Shown: positions 1 to 12,500 of the stretch, one piece after another
Numbering within the stretch: position 1 is the stretch's first letter
Layout of the letters: the number at the start of each line of letters is the position of its first letter
Assembly (NCBI GenBank): GCA_015832175.1
Contig: WJXW01000006.1
Location: forward strand, 1,922,001-1,986,000
Direction of reading: 5' to 3'
DNA length: 64,000 bases
From: Paraphaeosphaeria minitans
Lineage: Eukaryota > Ascomycota > Dothideomycetes > Pleosporales > Didymosphaeriaceae
The notes under the pieces: generated by a model
What the model was told of the DNA's origin: nothing
The model's input: the letters and a program-made list of their open reading frames with translations, nothing else
Database searches by the model: none
Made by a program: the position numbers and the translations under genes

Positions 1-3000
1 GGATAAAAAAGGCAAGTTCCTTTACTATTATTTCTTTAAGGCATAAAGTAAGCTTAATATACTTAGTTAGTTAGTAGACTATTACTAGTATACTGTTATA
101 TTTAATTCCTATAGTTAGATCCTTAGAGTTTAGAATTCCTATAACAAAATCTATAGCAATATCTTCTTATAGTGCTGTTAGTATTCTAATTACTTATATT
201 TTTTTATATTTAAAATGTGTGCTGTGTTTATTTCTCTAGTATTCTGTATATTTATAGATATAAGTTATTATAGCTTCCTTAATTCCTTTAAAGGTGTAAT
301 TCCTTTAAAGGTGTAATTCCTTTAGATAAGTTCTATTATTTTTGTGATGCCTAGGTGTCTGTACATAGGGTTATTATAGTATTGTTAGATAATCTTAGTT
401 TATAGATGTTCTAGAACTTCTTAGTTAATTACTAAAAGTTAATTTAGTTCTATTATTAGTTCTAGAGATCTATCTTTGGCTTTGCGAAGGATTGCAAAGA
501 AGGTTTTTACCTTTTCTCTTACTATATTACTTTGTTAGCTAAGAGCGTCTGCTCTGCCATTTTCTTTTCTAGCTATATAGATAATTTTAAACTTATACTA
601 CCTACTAGTTTATAACTATCTTTATTGTTGTAGTGTAAGTTCTTTTATTATTATAAACCTTAGAAGGTTCTTATAATCTATATAGATTTCTAGTATTAAG
701 TAACTAAGCGCGTAAATCCTCTAGTGCTTTAAGGCTTTAATAATAGCGTAAAGTTCTTTATTATATACGTTGTATTGTGTTTTAGCGTTATTAAATTTGC
801 ATAAGTAATAGGTAATTAGGTGCTATTTACTATTACGTTTTTATTTAGCGTAGGCGCCTAGCGTAAGATTCCTAGTATCTATTTTAAATTATAGTGGTTT
901 ATTGCTTCTAAAATAAATAAGAATACGTTCTATAATATATACTATTTTTAGGAGTTAGAATAACATTCCGCATTTATTTATCTATTTAAAGGGTACGTCC
1001 TTCTTTATAAAATTTATTAAGGGTATTGTAACCTTTACGTAATCTTAGATAAATTATTAGTTAAATCTACAGAATTCTAAGAATTCTTAGATATTCTTAG
1101 CTGTCCTTAGTATTAGCTAGTTCTTAATATATTTAATTTTACTTAGTGCTATCTTAATTCTTTCTGTAGTAATAATGTGTCCTAGGAATTTAAGTTATTT
1201 AACGTTAAACTTACATTTCTTAAGTTTAATACAAAGGTATACTTTATCTAGTACTTCTAGTACTATTTATACATACTTAGTGTAGTCTAATTTGTTTTTA
1301 GAAAAGACAAGGATATTATCTATATACACAATAACAAATATGTCTAGATGTTTATAGAGTATATTATTAATGAGTGCTATAAAAGCTACTAGTGCGTTTA
1401 TAAGTCTAAAAGGCATAATCTTATATTTAAATAGCCTATAGCGTAATTAAAATACTGTTTTCTATTCTTTACCTTTTTTAATTTATATAAAGTAGTAACT
1501 ATCTCTTAGATCTATTATTATAAATATCTAAGCTTAGAATAGTTAATCTTATAACTCTGTAATATTTAGTAGTAAGTATTAGTTCTTTATTATTATGTTA
1601 TTAAGTTATTAGTAGTTAACGTATAGTCTGTCTAATTTATCCTTTTTCTTAATAAATATAAAAGGGCTTACTACTAGTAACTTTAATAGTTATATATATT
1701 CTTTTTTAAAGTTTGTTTTAATAAAATTACGTTTTTTAAGGAGTTCTTTTTCTATCTTACTATATAGTGGTCTAAAGGGTAGCGTCTTCCCTTTTTCTAG
1801 GTCTATCTTAAGATCCTAGGGTTAATATTCTAGTAGATTTGCTTTTTCTTCCTTCTCTATAAATATATATATCTATTTCCTATACTCTCTTAGTAAGGTA
1901 AAAGGTGTACTATTATCTTCCTTCTTACACTTCTTAACCTACTAGTTCCTACCAGCGTCTACTAAGGTGTGCTTCTATTTTTTAACTATTTATTATAGTA
2001 TTATATTATTAATAACTCCCTTATTTACTATTATTTTTAGTTAATATATAGGCTTTGCTTATAATGCATAATTGCAGCGTTTAAATAATATTTTCTTTGT
2101 ACCCTAGTTAATTTATAGGTTATATATTATTAACTAAGGTAATTCTAAGACTAACTTGTGCTTAGATCCTAGTAAGATATCTAAAGTAAGTTCCTCTCTA
2201 TATCCTTAGACTATTATTATAGTTGTAACCTCCTAGTATATCTAAGGTGTCTTAGGTATTAGGGATCTATTCGCGATATAGATAATATAGAGTATTTTTT
2301 TCTCTAATATTATAAGTTCTACTTACCTTACTATCTAATAAAATATAAAGTTTCTTTCTACTTCTAAGTTTATAAGAGCTTAAGCCTATATTCCTTTAAG
2401 CTATACTAGTAGCTTAACTAATACTATACTTACTATAGTATATAATTTAATAAAGGCGTTTTCTTATTTAAGTTTAGGCCTAAAAAAGACATCTATTTAT
2501 ATAGGTTATAATTAAGTTTAGGTACCTAGTATGCGTTTCTAAGTATCCGCTTCTATTATTATTCTTAAGTACGTAGTTTATATAGATTATCTTCTTTTTT
2601 CTATAAGGATATTCTGCTGTTTTTCCTTCTATAGTCTTTACTATTCCTATGTACTAGTTAAATTAGTAGTTCTATTATTACTTCTTATATAGAGTAGTTT
2701 ATAAAGCTGTCTAAATATTTAGCTATGTAGTAGTATTTATAGTCTTAGTTTAGACATATATACTAGTATAGTTATATATAGTCTCTATTAATAAGTATAT
2801 TATAGTATTTATTGCCCTTTAGCGTAAGGTAAAGAAAGTATTTTACTTATTATGTATTCTAGAGGTGTTTATTATAGGCTGTAATAGAGTAGTCTGTCTA
2901 TATTTATCTATAGCGTAGTTTCCTTTTAGGTTATTTTTTATTCTCCTTTTTTTCTGCTTTATATTATATATATATTAGTTCTTTGTAATGCGTCTATATA

Positions 3001-4748
3001 TAGAATTAGTGTGTAGGATTTTAGTAGTCTAGGTAGTACTTTAGTACGTAGTCTAATTCCTTATTTTTATAGGGTTACATTCCTTTTAGTGCCTAGTAGG
3101 GTTCTATGTAGTTCTAAATATTTAGTTTATACTTAGGTGATATAGGGTTGTCTTCTTCCTACCTACTTTATAAGTAAGGAGTAGGAGATCTTAGTATCTC
3201 TTCTATATTTTCTGTGTTATAATATATGTTAGAGTTGTCTTCTAGATCTTTATATAGTTATAAGTTAGGTAAATCTAATTACTTACTTTACTCTAGTGTA
3301 ACACGTTAGTAACTAAATAGCGTTATAATAACTTTCTATTCCTTATTAGGTTGTTAGTCCTTAATAGTTAGTATATTTAATTTAGTTTAATAGACTTTGT
3401 TCTTTAATTTACAGTTCCTAGCTATATAGTCTAGTTTACTATATATAAAGTATTTATAAGTTTTAGTTATTAGTTGTTAACTTCTATTAGAGACGCGTTT
3501 ATTAGGCTACTTAAGGCCTATCTTTCCTTTTTTTCCTTTACCTATATAGTTAAACTAGACATCTTCTATTAGTTTATATCTCTAGTAGTTCCTTAGCTAT
3601 TATTTTTAGATAATTCTAATAGGGTTCTTATAAACTACTTTTACTAGTTATCTAAAGCTTATTATTTTAGGGTTTTAGTAAAGCTCTTGTTATAGTAAAA
3701 ACTATTCTCTATTAATTTTAATAGTTTCTTTATATAGTTTCTTAAAGTTAGTGATTTGCGCACTACTACGTAAAAGTTCCTTATATAGTTTCTATTTAAG
3801 TCCTTATTTATATATATCCTAAAGAGATTTATTATCCTAGTTAAGCTACACAGTATACCTACAAAACTTAGCTATATACTTAGTTACTAATTATTTCTAA
3901 GTTATAGTCTAAATCTTTACTTTTATAATAGAGTCCTTATTAGCAATCCTAAAGAGTTATTTAAGGAATTTCTTAAAGTTATTATAATCCTTAATAATAT
4001 TAACTATATTAGCGTGTTTGTTTACGTAATTATTGTTATTATTGTTGAAGTCTATTCCTAGGTACTTTTTAAGGTAAAGATAAATCTATAATCCTATATC
4101 TCCTCGTATATATATTATTATAAAAATAACTTTTTTCTTATCTTTAAGGGATTTATCTAAGTTAAAGAAGTAGAGGTCTAACTAGAGAATCTAGATATTA
4201 GTTTAAGATTATTTACTAAAATAGAAATTAGGTTTATGCGCCTTACTACTATCTTTTATAAAAGTAATCTTAGCAGCACCTAAAGCTGTAGAAGAGGTAG
4301 GAGTTTATAAAGTACTTATATTAAGGGTGTTTAAGATGTTAAATCTAAGAGAGTGGCTAGTCCTAAAGGGTTAAAGTTAGTTCTTAGGCAGGAGTACTTA
4401 TAGAAGGTAGAAAGTCTTATTAATATAATAGTATCTTGCGAAGTGTAACATGTTAATAATATAGTCTGCTAGAATCTAAATAATAAATTAATAAATAGAT
4501 TAAACATAAGTTATAGAGAGCCTATCCTTACGTTCCTATATACTTTAAGCGATTAGTCTACTAATAGCTCTAATTAAACTAATTAAGCACTAATTAGTTG
4601 CTTAGTATATTAAGTGCTTAGTCTAATTAGTTGTCTTAGCGCTCTAATCACACTAATTAGGTTATATAACCTCTTGTGCCGTGCCGCTTAAACAACAAAT
4701 GTAGATACATATGAAGATCCTGGGAGGCCTAGCCTTTAGATCTTAACA
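1..4748 (-). mobile_element. Ty3/gypsy chromovirus, family G1 (partial, RIP-mutated)
   Basis: This is the reverse-complement counterpart of the plus-strand G1 elements at 9079-15740 and 48308-55016. Position 1 corresponds to the integrase region (about 13,820 of the first of these), so the 3' end lies outside the window. Read on the minus strand, it runs from the 5' LTR (4337-4748) through gag (about 2,950-4,300) and protease, then reverse transcriptase (the Y-I-D-x box lies near 1312-1325) and RNase H to integrase. Every frame is full of TAA/TAG, and CpA/TpG are nearly absent, so the copy cannot be coding. The right-hand flank TAGAC (4749-4753) would be one target-site copy. The 18-bp segment near 289-320 is tandemly duplicated here and single in the other copies. 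The LTR is the G1b subtype, starting TGTTAAGATC in sense orientation. Confidence 0.88.
4337..4748 (-). repeat. 5' LTR of the partial G1b element
   Basis: In sense orientation it starts TGTTAAGATC and ends GATTTAACA (plus strand TGTTAAATC...GATCTTAACA), about 412 bp. It is collinear with the 411-bp LTRs at 48308 and 54606. The U3 half holds imperfect palindromes built on ACTAATTAG/CTAATTAGT. Confidence 0.88.
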
Positions 4749-4934
4749 TAGACCTCTATACTTATGTTTAATTTATTTATTAATCTATTAGTTAGATTCT
4801 AGTAGACTAAATTATTAACTTAATACACTTTGTAAGATACTATTATATTAATAAGACCTTCTACCTTCTATAAGTACTCCTGCCTAAGAACTAACCTTAA
4901 CCCTTTAGGACTAGCTACCCTCTTAGATTTAACA
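4749..4934 (+). repeat. Truncated G1 LTR (3' half)
   Basis: Only the R/U5-side half of a G1 LTR is present, ending in GATTTAACA at 4934. It was cut on the left by insertion of the minus-strand G1 element ending at 4748. The upstream half, and whether this is a solo LTR or the 3' LTR of an element, lie outside the window. Confidence 0.75.
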
Positions 4935-5019
4935 GACTCTAAGACATATAGAACTCTGGGACGTATAGGACTCTAGGACATATGAGATTCTAGGACGTGT
5001 AGGATTACCTAGTATATAG
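4935..5019 (+). repeat. 17-bp minisatellite, five units
   Basis: Five consecutive 17-bp units (4935, 4952, 4969, 4986, 5003) approximate GACTCTAGGACGTATAG, and the last is the most divergent. The array sits in the U3 part of a G1-type LTR remnant. Confidence 0.8.
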
Positions 5020-5217
5020 GAACGCGAGAATAAGCTTCTTATACTTATATTTAATCTATTTATTAATCTATTGTTTAGATTGTAGTAGACTAAATTATTA
5101 ACTTATTACACTTTATAAGATACTATTATATTAATAAGACCTTCTACCTTCTGTAAGTACTCCTACCTAAGAACTAACCTTAACCCTTCAGGATTAGCTA
5201 CCCTCTTGGATTTAATA
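4935..5217 (+). repeat. G1 LTR remnant with minisatellite in its U3 part
   Basis: The 3' part (from about 5017) matches the conserved R/U5-side half of all G1 LTRs and ends GATTTAATA at 5217. Its left part is not like the G1a, G1b or G1c U3 sequences and consists of 17-bp repeats. It is cut on the left by the element ending at 4934. On the right it is inserted into a G2-family LTR, with TAGTA (5218-5222) as the expected target-site copy. Confidence 0.75.
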
Positions 5218-5410
5218 TAGTATTTACTTTACACTAGAAAAGATAGTAAAAAAATAACTTAATAGTATTAGTAGAATAATACTTATTTTATGTAGAGTTA
5301 GGGCGTAGTGTAGGTTTAACGCAGCTAGCTCGCTTAGCGTATAGGCCCTTTATAGGTCCTTGGCGCTAGATGCCACAACACTATAATAATATCGTGATTT
5401 ACCTATTACA
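5218..5410 (-). repeat. G2-family LTR fragment, inverted relative to the adjacent G2 body
   Basis: 193 of about 216 bp of the LTR seen unmutated at 41383-41598, in the same orientation (ending CTATTACA at 5410). The first 23 bp are missing because a G1 LTR was inserted. The G2 3' LTRs at 40070 and 41330, preceded by a polypurine tract on the plus strand, have the opposite orientation. This copy is therefore probably a separate inverted LTR rather than the 5' LTR of the plus-strand G2 body that follows. This orientation argument is inference. Confidence 0.65.
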
Positions 5411-6111
5411 ACTTTATAATCAATCTAAGAGAACTATAGTATATATACTATAAGCGCACCTTTAAAGCTAAGGGAAAAATACCTATCTAGAAGTACTTTA
5501 AGTAGTATATACTTAACTTACTTTTAGATCTAGTAAATTATAGTCTAGAAGCAGCTATAGTATATACTTAGGTAATATAGTAAAAAGACTAAACTATTTA
5601 CTTTTTTATAACCTACTTTAATATCCTTAAAGATTAACTTATATTTTATACTAAAAAGTAAAAAGTGTAGCACCTTTTCTTTAAGCTTAAACCTAAGCTA
5701 TAGAAAGCTATTACTAACTACTATTAGGTGTTTATAACTAGGGAAGACTTTATTACATTAGGCTCTACGCTTAAGCAAATCTTACGCTATACACTTATAA
5801 TATAAGAGTTAAGCCTACGTTATATATTAAAGAAATCTAAAGATACTACGCTAAACTACTAAATATCTAAAAGTAGTATTAAGACTTAGGATAAGAAAAG
5901 TGTTGCCTACTATAAGTGCTATAAAACTAGCTACTATACTAATAAATATAGAGGTAGTATTCCTAATTAGATTCTAATATAAGTAAATTATGTAAGAAAA
6001 GGCTAAGCCTTACTTATAACCTAAGTATAGTAAGGCGCCTACTAATTTATATCTTATAAGGTATAAAGCGTATATATAGCGTAGCTAAAAATACTAGCGT
6101 AAAGAAGAAAC
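5411..6111 (+). pseudogene. G2 gag relic
   Basis: Capsid-type polyprotein of a Ty3/gypsy element, inactivated by RIP. The clearest signal is a zinc knuckle at about 5906-5955, where C-x2-C-x4-H-x4-C spacing can be read if RIP-converted residues are allowed for (Tyr codons TAC/TAT standing where TGC/TGT or CAC would be expected). The frame has only TAA/TAG stops. It is cut at 6111 by a copia insertion and resumes at 20114. No LTR in the right orientation is found upstream, so the true 5' end of G2 is not in view. Confidence 0.6.
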
Positions 6112-6306
6112 TATTATAGTAAAAAGGGCTCGAACTATCACAGGATATTTAGGAGCAGAGTTGTAAAGAATACAAATAGCTAATTATAGGAAAGGATGCC
6201 GAAAGGGCAGACTATATATAAAAGAAACAAGCCTCTTAGTAAGAATCCTGTAATATAAATTAGTAGATCTAGAAAGAATCACAGAAGTAAGTGTTTTACT
6301 TTAATA
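6112..6306 (-). repeat. Copia copy 1, 3' LTR
   Basis: 195 bp; in sense orientation TGTTAAAG...CCACAACA with RIP changes at both tips. It is flanked on the internal side by CACCCC, the complement of the GGGG-rich polypurine tract. Confidence 0.9.
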
Positions 6307-6959
6307 CACCCCTTAAGTGATCGCTTAAAGCAGATTACCTATTTTAAGAAGTAATTTGTAATTGTCTAAATCTTTTCTAAAGATTTTTAAAAAAACTATC
6401 TAAAGGCTGTTTAAAGATTAAAAAACTATTAAGAATTATTCTTCTAAATCTCTTTATTTTAAGAACAGCGATTCTATTACCCCCTACTTATTATAATAGC
6501 AAAACAATCACTATTTATTTTTTAAATTACAAATCCTATTATAAATTGTATCTAGAATCTCTTCTTCTAGTAAGTTAGGAGCTTATAAGCGTAGTATAAA
6601 GGCCTAGAGCGTAAACGCTTTTATTTTACTACTCTTTTTACTTACTTCCTATTAACTATAAGGTAATTTCCCTACTCTTACTAGCTAGTAAGTATAATAG
6701 GTAGGCGCGTTTTAATTAGAAAAGAGTAGTAGTAAGAGAAATAAGTAGTAAGAAAGAAGTGTATTTAGCGCTTAATAATTAAATAGGTAGTAAAGTATAT
6801 AAGCCCTTTACTAGCGCTTAATCTTTTTTCTTTAATCTTTTACTTTTAACACTTTAACTTCCTATTTAATTTAAGCCTACTAGTTTAAGCCTTTAAATCC
6901 TACTACCTTATAGTAAGTTCTCTTCTTTTAATTATTACTTTACGCTTTTTCTATTATTT

Positions 6960-7866
6960 AGAGCTTTACTAACTCTTTTAGATATCTAATAATCTAGCTA
7001 AAGCACGCGTAGTAAAGGCTATAAAAACTACTAAATAAAACTCCTAATCCTCCCGCTAAGATTCTTCTACTCTTTCTACTTTACTAGCTCCTCTTACTCT
7101 AGCTCTAGACCCCTAGTAATTACTTAGTGCTCTTAAATAAGTAAGCTGCTTAGGCTGCTTAAAAGAAACTCTAGTAAAAAAAAGTAATAAACACTACTAT
7201 AATAACACTTTAAGCTTAAGTAGGCGCTACTATACCTACTTTACTTACTTTTACACTACTATATATAGAATTATTTTATTACTTTAGCTAATTTTACTAA
7301 TTACTTCTATAGCTAGCTATATATTTAGACTCTAGCTATAGATCTTATCTACTATTAACTATTAGAGGGTGCTAATATAAGCTTTTATTTTAAAATTCTT
7401 TCTAGATTTAGCTAATACTTTTTATAGGAAAGGCTAATTACTAAGCTATATAAAAAGGTTAAAGTAGCTTTATAAGCTCCTTTTTTTACTAGTAGTTAAA
7501 AGGAGTAAGCTTAGTATATAGCTACTATTTTACTCCCTCTTTTCTAGCTAATTCTTAGTAGAGGATAGGGTAATTACCCTCTTACCTTACTTATTAAAAA
7601 GCAGCGTAGTTATAGCTAATATACTAATTAAAATAGCTAGATAAGTAGCCTATTAGCTCTAAAGTAAAATAAAGGCTAGGTAAGTGCTTCTCCTCTTACT
7701 AATTAAAAGAGAAGAGGCTAAGGTAAGCTATTACCTACTACTAATTAAAGGAGAGGTAGAGGAGGTAGATAGGGTAAGGAATTACTTACTATAAAGAGGA
7801 GGAGAGGAGAAAGATAGAAAGAATCTCTTACTACTAATTATAGGGGAGATTCTCGCACCCTTATAA
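6960..7866 (+). pseudogene. ORF antisense to copia copy 1: Cys cluster plus charged region
   Basis: On the strand opposite to copia pol, between the RNase H end and the 3' LTR, one frame stays coherent for about 300 codons if TAA/TAG are read through. Its N-terminal part is Ser/Pro-rich. VSCLGCLKET lies at 7141-7170, followed by a run of Tyr where RIP would turn TGC/TGT into TAC/TAT. Then come Leu/Lys-rich and strongly charged Glu/Arg/Lys segments ending ...GEILAPL at 7863. The equivalent frame in copy 3 keeps an uninterrupted 60-codon C-terminal piece at 36560-36742. I do not recognise a named family. A Cys-rich nucleic-acid- or protein-binding role is only a guess. Confidence 0.5.
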
Positions 7867-9078
7867 TTAAATAGAAAAAGAAGAGGGTCTATAAGCTTAT
7901 AAATAAGCTCTTTAATCTTCTCTTCCTCTAATTTCTATTCTTTCTTTAATCTTTTCTTTCTTTTTTTTTTCTTTTCTTATTTCCTAGCTCTAAATTAATA
8001 ATTCTAGGTAGTTAATAGATTATTTCTCTACTTACTTACTCTTATTCTATAATTATTATACTTATATCTTATAGATTTAATAGCCTTTTAAATCTATTAA
8101 ACTACTAATAAGTAAGAGCCTTTATAAGGCTATCTACTAGTATTTTACTAGTTAGAAGATATTCTACTTAAAACAATCCTTTTGTATACTCTTACTATAA
8201 CTATATATTCTAAATATCTATATAGCGTAGTTAAGTAGTAATTCTTTTCTTCTTTCTAATTACTAAACAAATAGTTTAAAGATTATTATAATAGACCTTT
8301 TATAAAGGTCCTAGATTTAGAGTAAGCTTAGTAAAGAATCTCTTAATTACTATAGCTTCTTTACTTATATATTTAAGCGCTAGAAGCTCTACTTCTATTA
8401 TTAAAGTAGTAATTATGTTCTATTAAGCTGCTTTCTATAGGATAGCTCCTCTAAATAATAGGATAATATATCTATAGAAAGATCGCTATAATATTAGATT
8501 ATTAGCAAAAGAGGCATCTCCACATATTAGCAGATTAGGTCTATTATAGCCACTAAAGACTATAGCCTACTATCTAGTTTAATAGAGGTAAAGGATTACA
8601 TAATTAATAGTAGCAAAGTATTCTTTACTTAAATTTATTAGAAAGTGTAATAGCTTTAACACTATAAAGGCTATATCTAGGCGTAGTATAATTACTATAT
8701 AGAGAGCTAATCCTACCTCTTCTTAAAAGAGCTTTATTTATTAAGAAGTAGTTTCTCTTATACTTAGAATAAGATCTTCTACTAATAGAGGTGTAAAAGG
8801 GAAGCTTCTAGAGTTTAAAAGGTTAAACTTTTTTATAATATTATTAATATAGGTATTATAGACTAAAGAAATAAATCTTACTTCTTTGTCCCTAATTAGT
8901 TAAACACCTAGGAACCACTCTACTAGTCCTTTTAATTTAATCTTATATTTATTTATAATCTTTTTTTAAAAATCTAGGGCTTCTTTCTCTTTACTCTTAT
9001 AATAGAGAAGAAGAATGTTATTAATATAAAATAGAATAATAATACTTTAATTACTATTAAAAAAAAGGCATAGCTCTT

Positions 9079-9502
9079 TATTAGGATCCCAGAATCCACA
9101 TAAGTAGACAGGCTGCTTATAACGTGCGCGGGCTCCGAACCCCGCCAAAGGATTATATAATATCCCACAATGTCCCACATGCTAAGCTATAGGACATTAG
9201 GATCACGTGACTAAGTTATGTAACTATACTATAGGATTCCCACGCGTCTCACGCATAGGACCTATAAGACATTATAGGATCTATAGAACAAAGTAGCTAT
9301 ATAGGAACACAAGAATAAGCTTCTTATACTTGTGTTTAATCTGTTTATTAATCTATTATTTAGATTCTAGTAGACTAAATTGTTAACTTATTACACTTTG
9401 CAAGATAATATTATATTAATAAGACTTTCTACCTTCTGTAAGTGATCCTGCCTAAGAACTAACTTTAACCCTTTAGGACTAGCTACCCTCTTAGATTTAA
9501 TA
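9079..9502 (+). repeat. G1a 5' LTR
   Basis: 424 bp, starting TATTAGGATCC (TG to TA by RIP) and ending GATTTAATA (CA to TA). It shares its last ~200 bp with the G1b and G1c LTRs, but its first ~200 bp (GGATCCCAGAATCC..., with CACGTGAC and CCCACGCGTC) are unrelated to theirs. I could not match the following bases to a tRNA primer-binding site. Confidence 0.92.
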
Positions 9503-12500
9503 TCTTAAACACCCTTAACATAAGTACTTTACAAACTCCTACCTCTTCTATAGCTTTAGGTGCTACTAAGATTACTCCTATAATAGATAGTAGTAAGGTG
9601 TATAAACCTAATCTCTACTTTAGCGAATAATCTTAAACTAATGTCTAGATTTTCTAGTTAGACCTCTACTTCTTTAACTTAGATAAACCCCTTAAAGACA
9701 AAAAGAAAGTTATCTTTATAGCGATATATATGTAAGGAGATATAGGATTATAGATCTATTCTTACTTTAAAAAGTGCCTAGGAATAGACTATAATAATAA
9801 TAATAATAATTACGCAAATAAGCACGCTAATACAGTTAATATTATTAAAAATTATAATAACTTTAAAAAATACCTTAAATAACTCTTTAGGATTGCTAAT
9901 AAGGACTCTATTATAAAGGCAAAGATTTAGACTATAATTTAGAAATAATTAGCAGCTAAGTATATAGCTAAGTTTTATAGATACGCTGTGCAACTTAACT
10001 AGGACAATAAATCTCTTTAGGATATATATAAACAAGAACTTAAATAGAAACTATATAAGGAACTCTTATATAGTAGTGTATAAATTACTAACCTTAAGGA
10101 ACTATACAAAGAAGCTATTAGAATTAATAAAAAATAGTTTTTACTATAATAAGAGCTCTACTAAAACACTAGAGCGATAAGTTTTAGATAACTAGTAAAA
10201 GTAGTTTATAAGAACCCTATTAGAATTGTCTAAAAGTAATAGCTAAGGAACTACTAGAGATATAAACTAATAGAAGACGTCTAGTTTAACTACTTAGGCA
10301 AAGAGAAAGGAGGAAGAATAGGCCCTAAGTAGCCTAATAAACGCGTCTCTAATAAAAGTTAATAACTAATAACTAAGACCTATAAATACTTTATATATAG
10401 CAAACTAGACTACATAGCTAGGAACTATAGATTAAAGAATAAAGTCTATTAAACTAAGTTAAATATACTAACTATTAAGGACTAAGAACCTAATAAGGAA
10501 TAGAAAGTTATTATAACACTATTTAGTTACTAACATATTATACTAGAGCAAAGTAAGTAATTAGATTTACCTAACTTATAACTATATAAAGATCTAGAAG
10601 ATAACTCTAATATATACTACAACGCAAAAGACGTAGAAGAGATACTAAGATCTCCTACTCCTCACCTATAAAGTAGGCGGGAAGAAGACAACCCTATATT
10701 ACCTAAGTATAAACTAAATATTTAGGACTATATAGAACCCTACTAGGCACTAAAAGAAATGCAACCCTATAAAAATAAAAAGTTAGACTACGTACTAAAG
10801 TACTACCTAGACTACTAAAATCCTATACACTAATTCTATATATAGACGCATTATAAAGAACTAATATACGCACAATATAAGGTAGAGAAAGAAAAGAATA
10901 AGAAATAACCTAGAAGGAAACTGCGCTATAGATAGATATAGACAGACTACCCTATTATAGCTTGCAATAAACACCTCTAGGATAAATAATAAGTAAAATA
11001 CTTTCCTTACCTTGCGCTAAAGGGCAATAAATACTATAATATACTTATTAACAGAGACTATATATAACTGTACTAGTATACATGTCTAAACTAAGACTGT
11101 AAATACTACTATATAGCTAAATATTTAGATGGCTTTGCAAACTGCCCTATATAAAAAGTAAGAATAGAGCTACTAATTTAACTAGTATATAAGAATAGTA
11201 AAGACTATAGAAAGAAAAACAGAAGAATATCCTTACAAAAAAAAGAAGAAGATAATCTACATAAGCTATATACTTAAAAATAATAATAGAAGCAGATACT
11301 TAGAAACGTATACTAGGCACTAGAACTTAACTATAACCTACACAAATAAATGTCTTTTTTAGGCCTAAACTTAGACAAAAAAACGCCTTTATTAAATTAA
11401 ATGCTATAGTAAGCATAGTATTAATTAAGCTACTAGTATAGCTTAAAGGAATATAGGCTTAAGCTCTTATAGACTTAGGAGCAGAAAAGAATTTTATATC
11501 TTATTAGATAGTAAGATAAGCAGGACTTATAATATTAGAGAAAGAAGTACCCTATATTATCTATATCGCAAATAGATCCCTAATGCCTAAGACACCTTAG
11601 ATATACTAGGAGGTCACTACTATAATAACAGTCTAAGGACATAGAGAGGAACTTACTTTAGATATCTTACTAGAATTTAAGTATAAGTTAGTTTTAGGAT
11701 TACTTTAGTTAATAATACATAACCTGCAGATTAACTAGGGTACAAAGAAAATATTATTTAAACGCTATAATTATATATTATAAGTAAAGCCTACGCATTA
11801 ACTAAAAATAATAGTAGATAAGGGAGTTATTAATAACATAATACTATAATAGATAGTTAAAAAATAGAAGTATACCTTAGTAGACGCTAGTAGGAACTAC
11901 TAGGTTAAGAAGCGTAAAAAGGAGGATAATAGTACACCCCTTACCTTACTAAGAGAGTATAGGAAATAGACATATATATTTACAGAAAAGGAAGGAAAAG
12001 CAAACCTACTAGAATATTAACCCTAAAATCTTATAATAGACCTAGAAGAAGGGAAGACGCCACCCTTTAAACCACTATATAGTAAGATAGAAGAAGAACT
12101 CCTTAAAGAACGTAATTTTATTAAAACAAACCTTAAGAAAGGATATATATAACTATTAAAATTACTAGTAGTAAGCCCTTTTATATTTGTTAAGAAAAAG
12201 GATAGATTAGACAAACTATACGTTAACTACTAATAACTTAACAATATAACAATAAAGAACTAATATCTACTACTAAACATTACAGAGTTATAAAATTAAC
12301 TATCTTAAGCTAAGATATTTATAATAATAGATCTAAGAGATAGTTACTACCTTATACAAATTAAGAAAGGTAAAGAATAGAAAATAGCGTTTTAATTATG
12401 CTATAGACTATTTAAATATAAGGTTATGCCTTTTAGACTTATAAACATACTAGTAGCTTTTATAGCACTTATTAACAACGTACTCTACAAATATCTAGAC

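Noticed and set aside
8974..9180. 68-codon open frame on the minus strand
   Set aside because: It crosses the junction between copia copy 1 and the G1a LTR and lies in RIP-altered non-coding context; chance frame.
12023..12214. 63-codon open frame on the minus strand
   Set aside because: Shadow of the G1a reverse transcriptase region read on the wrong strand.
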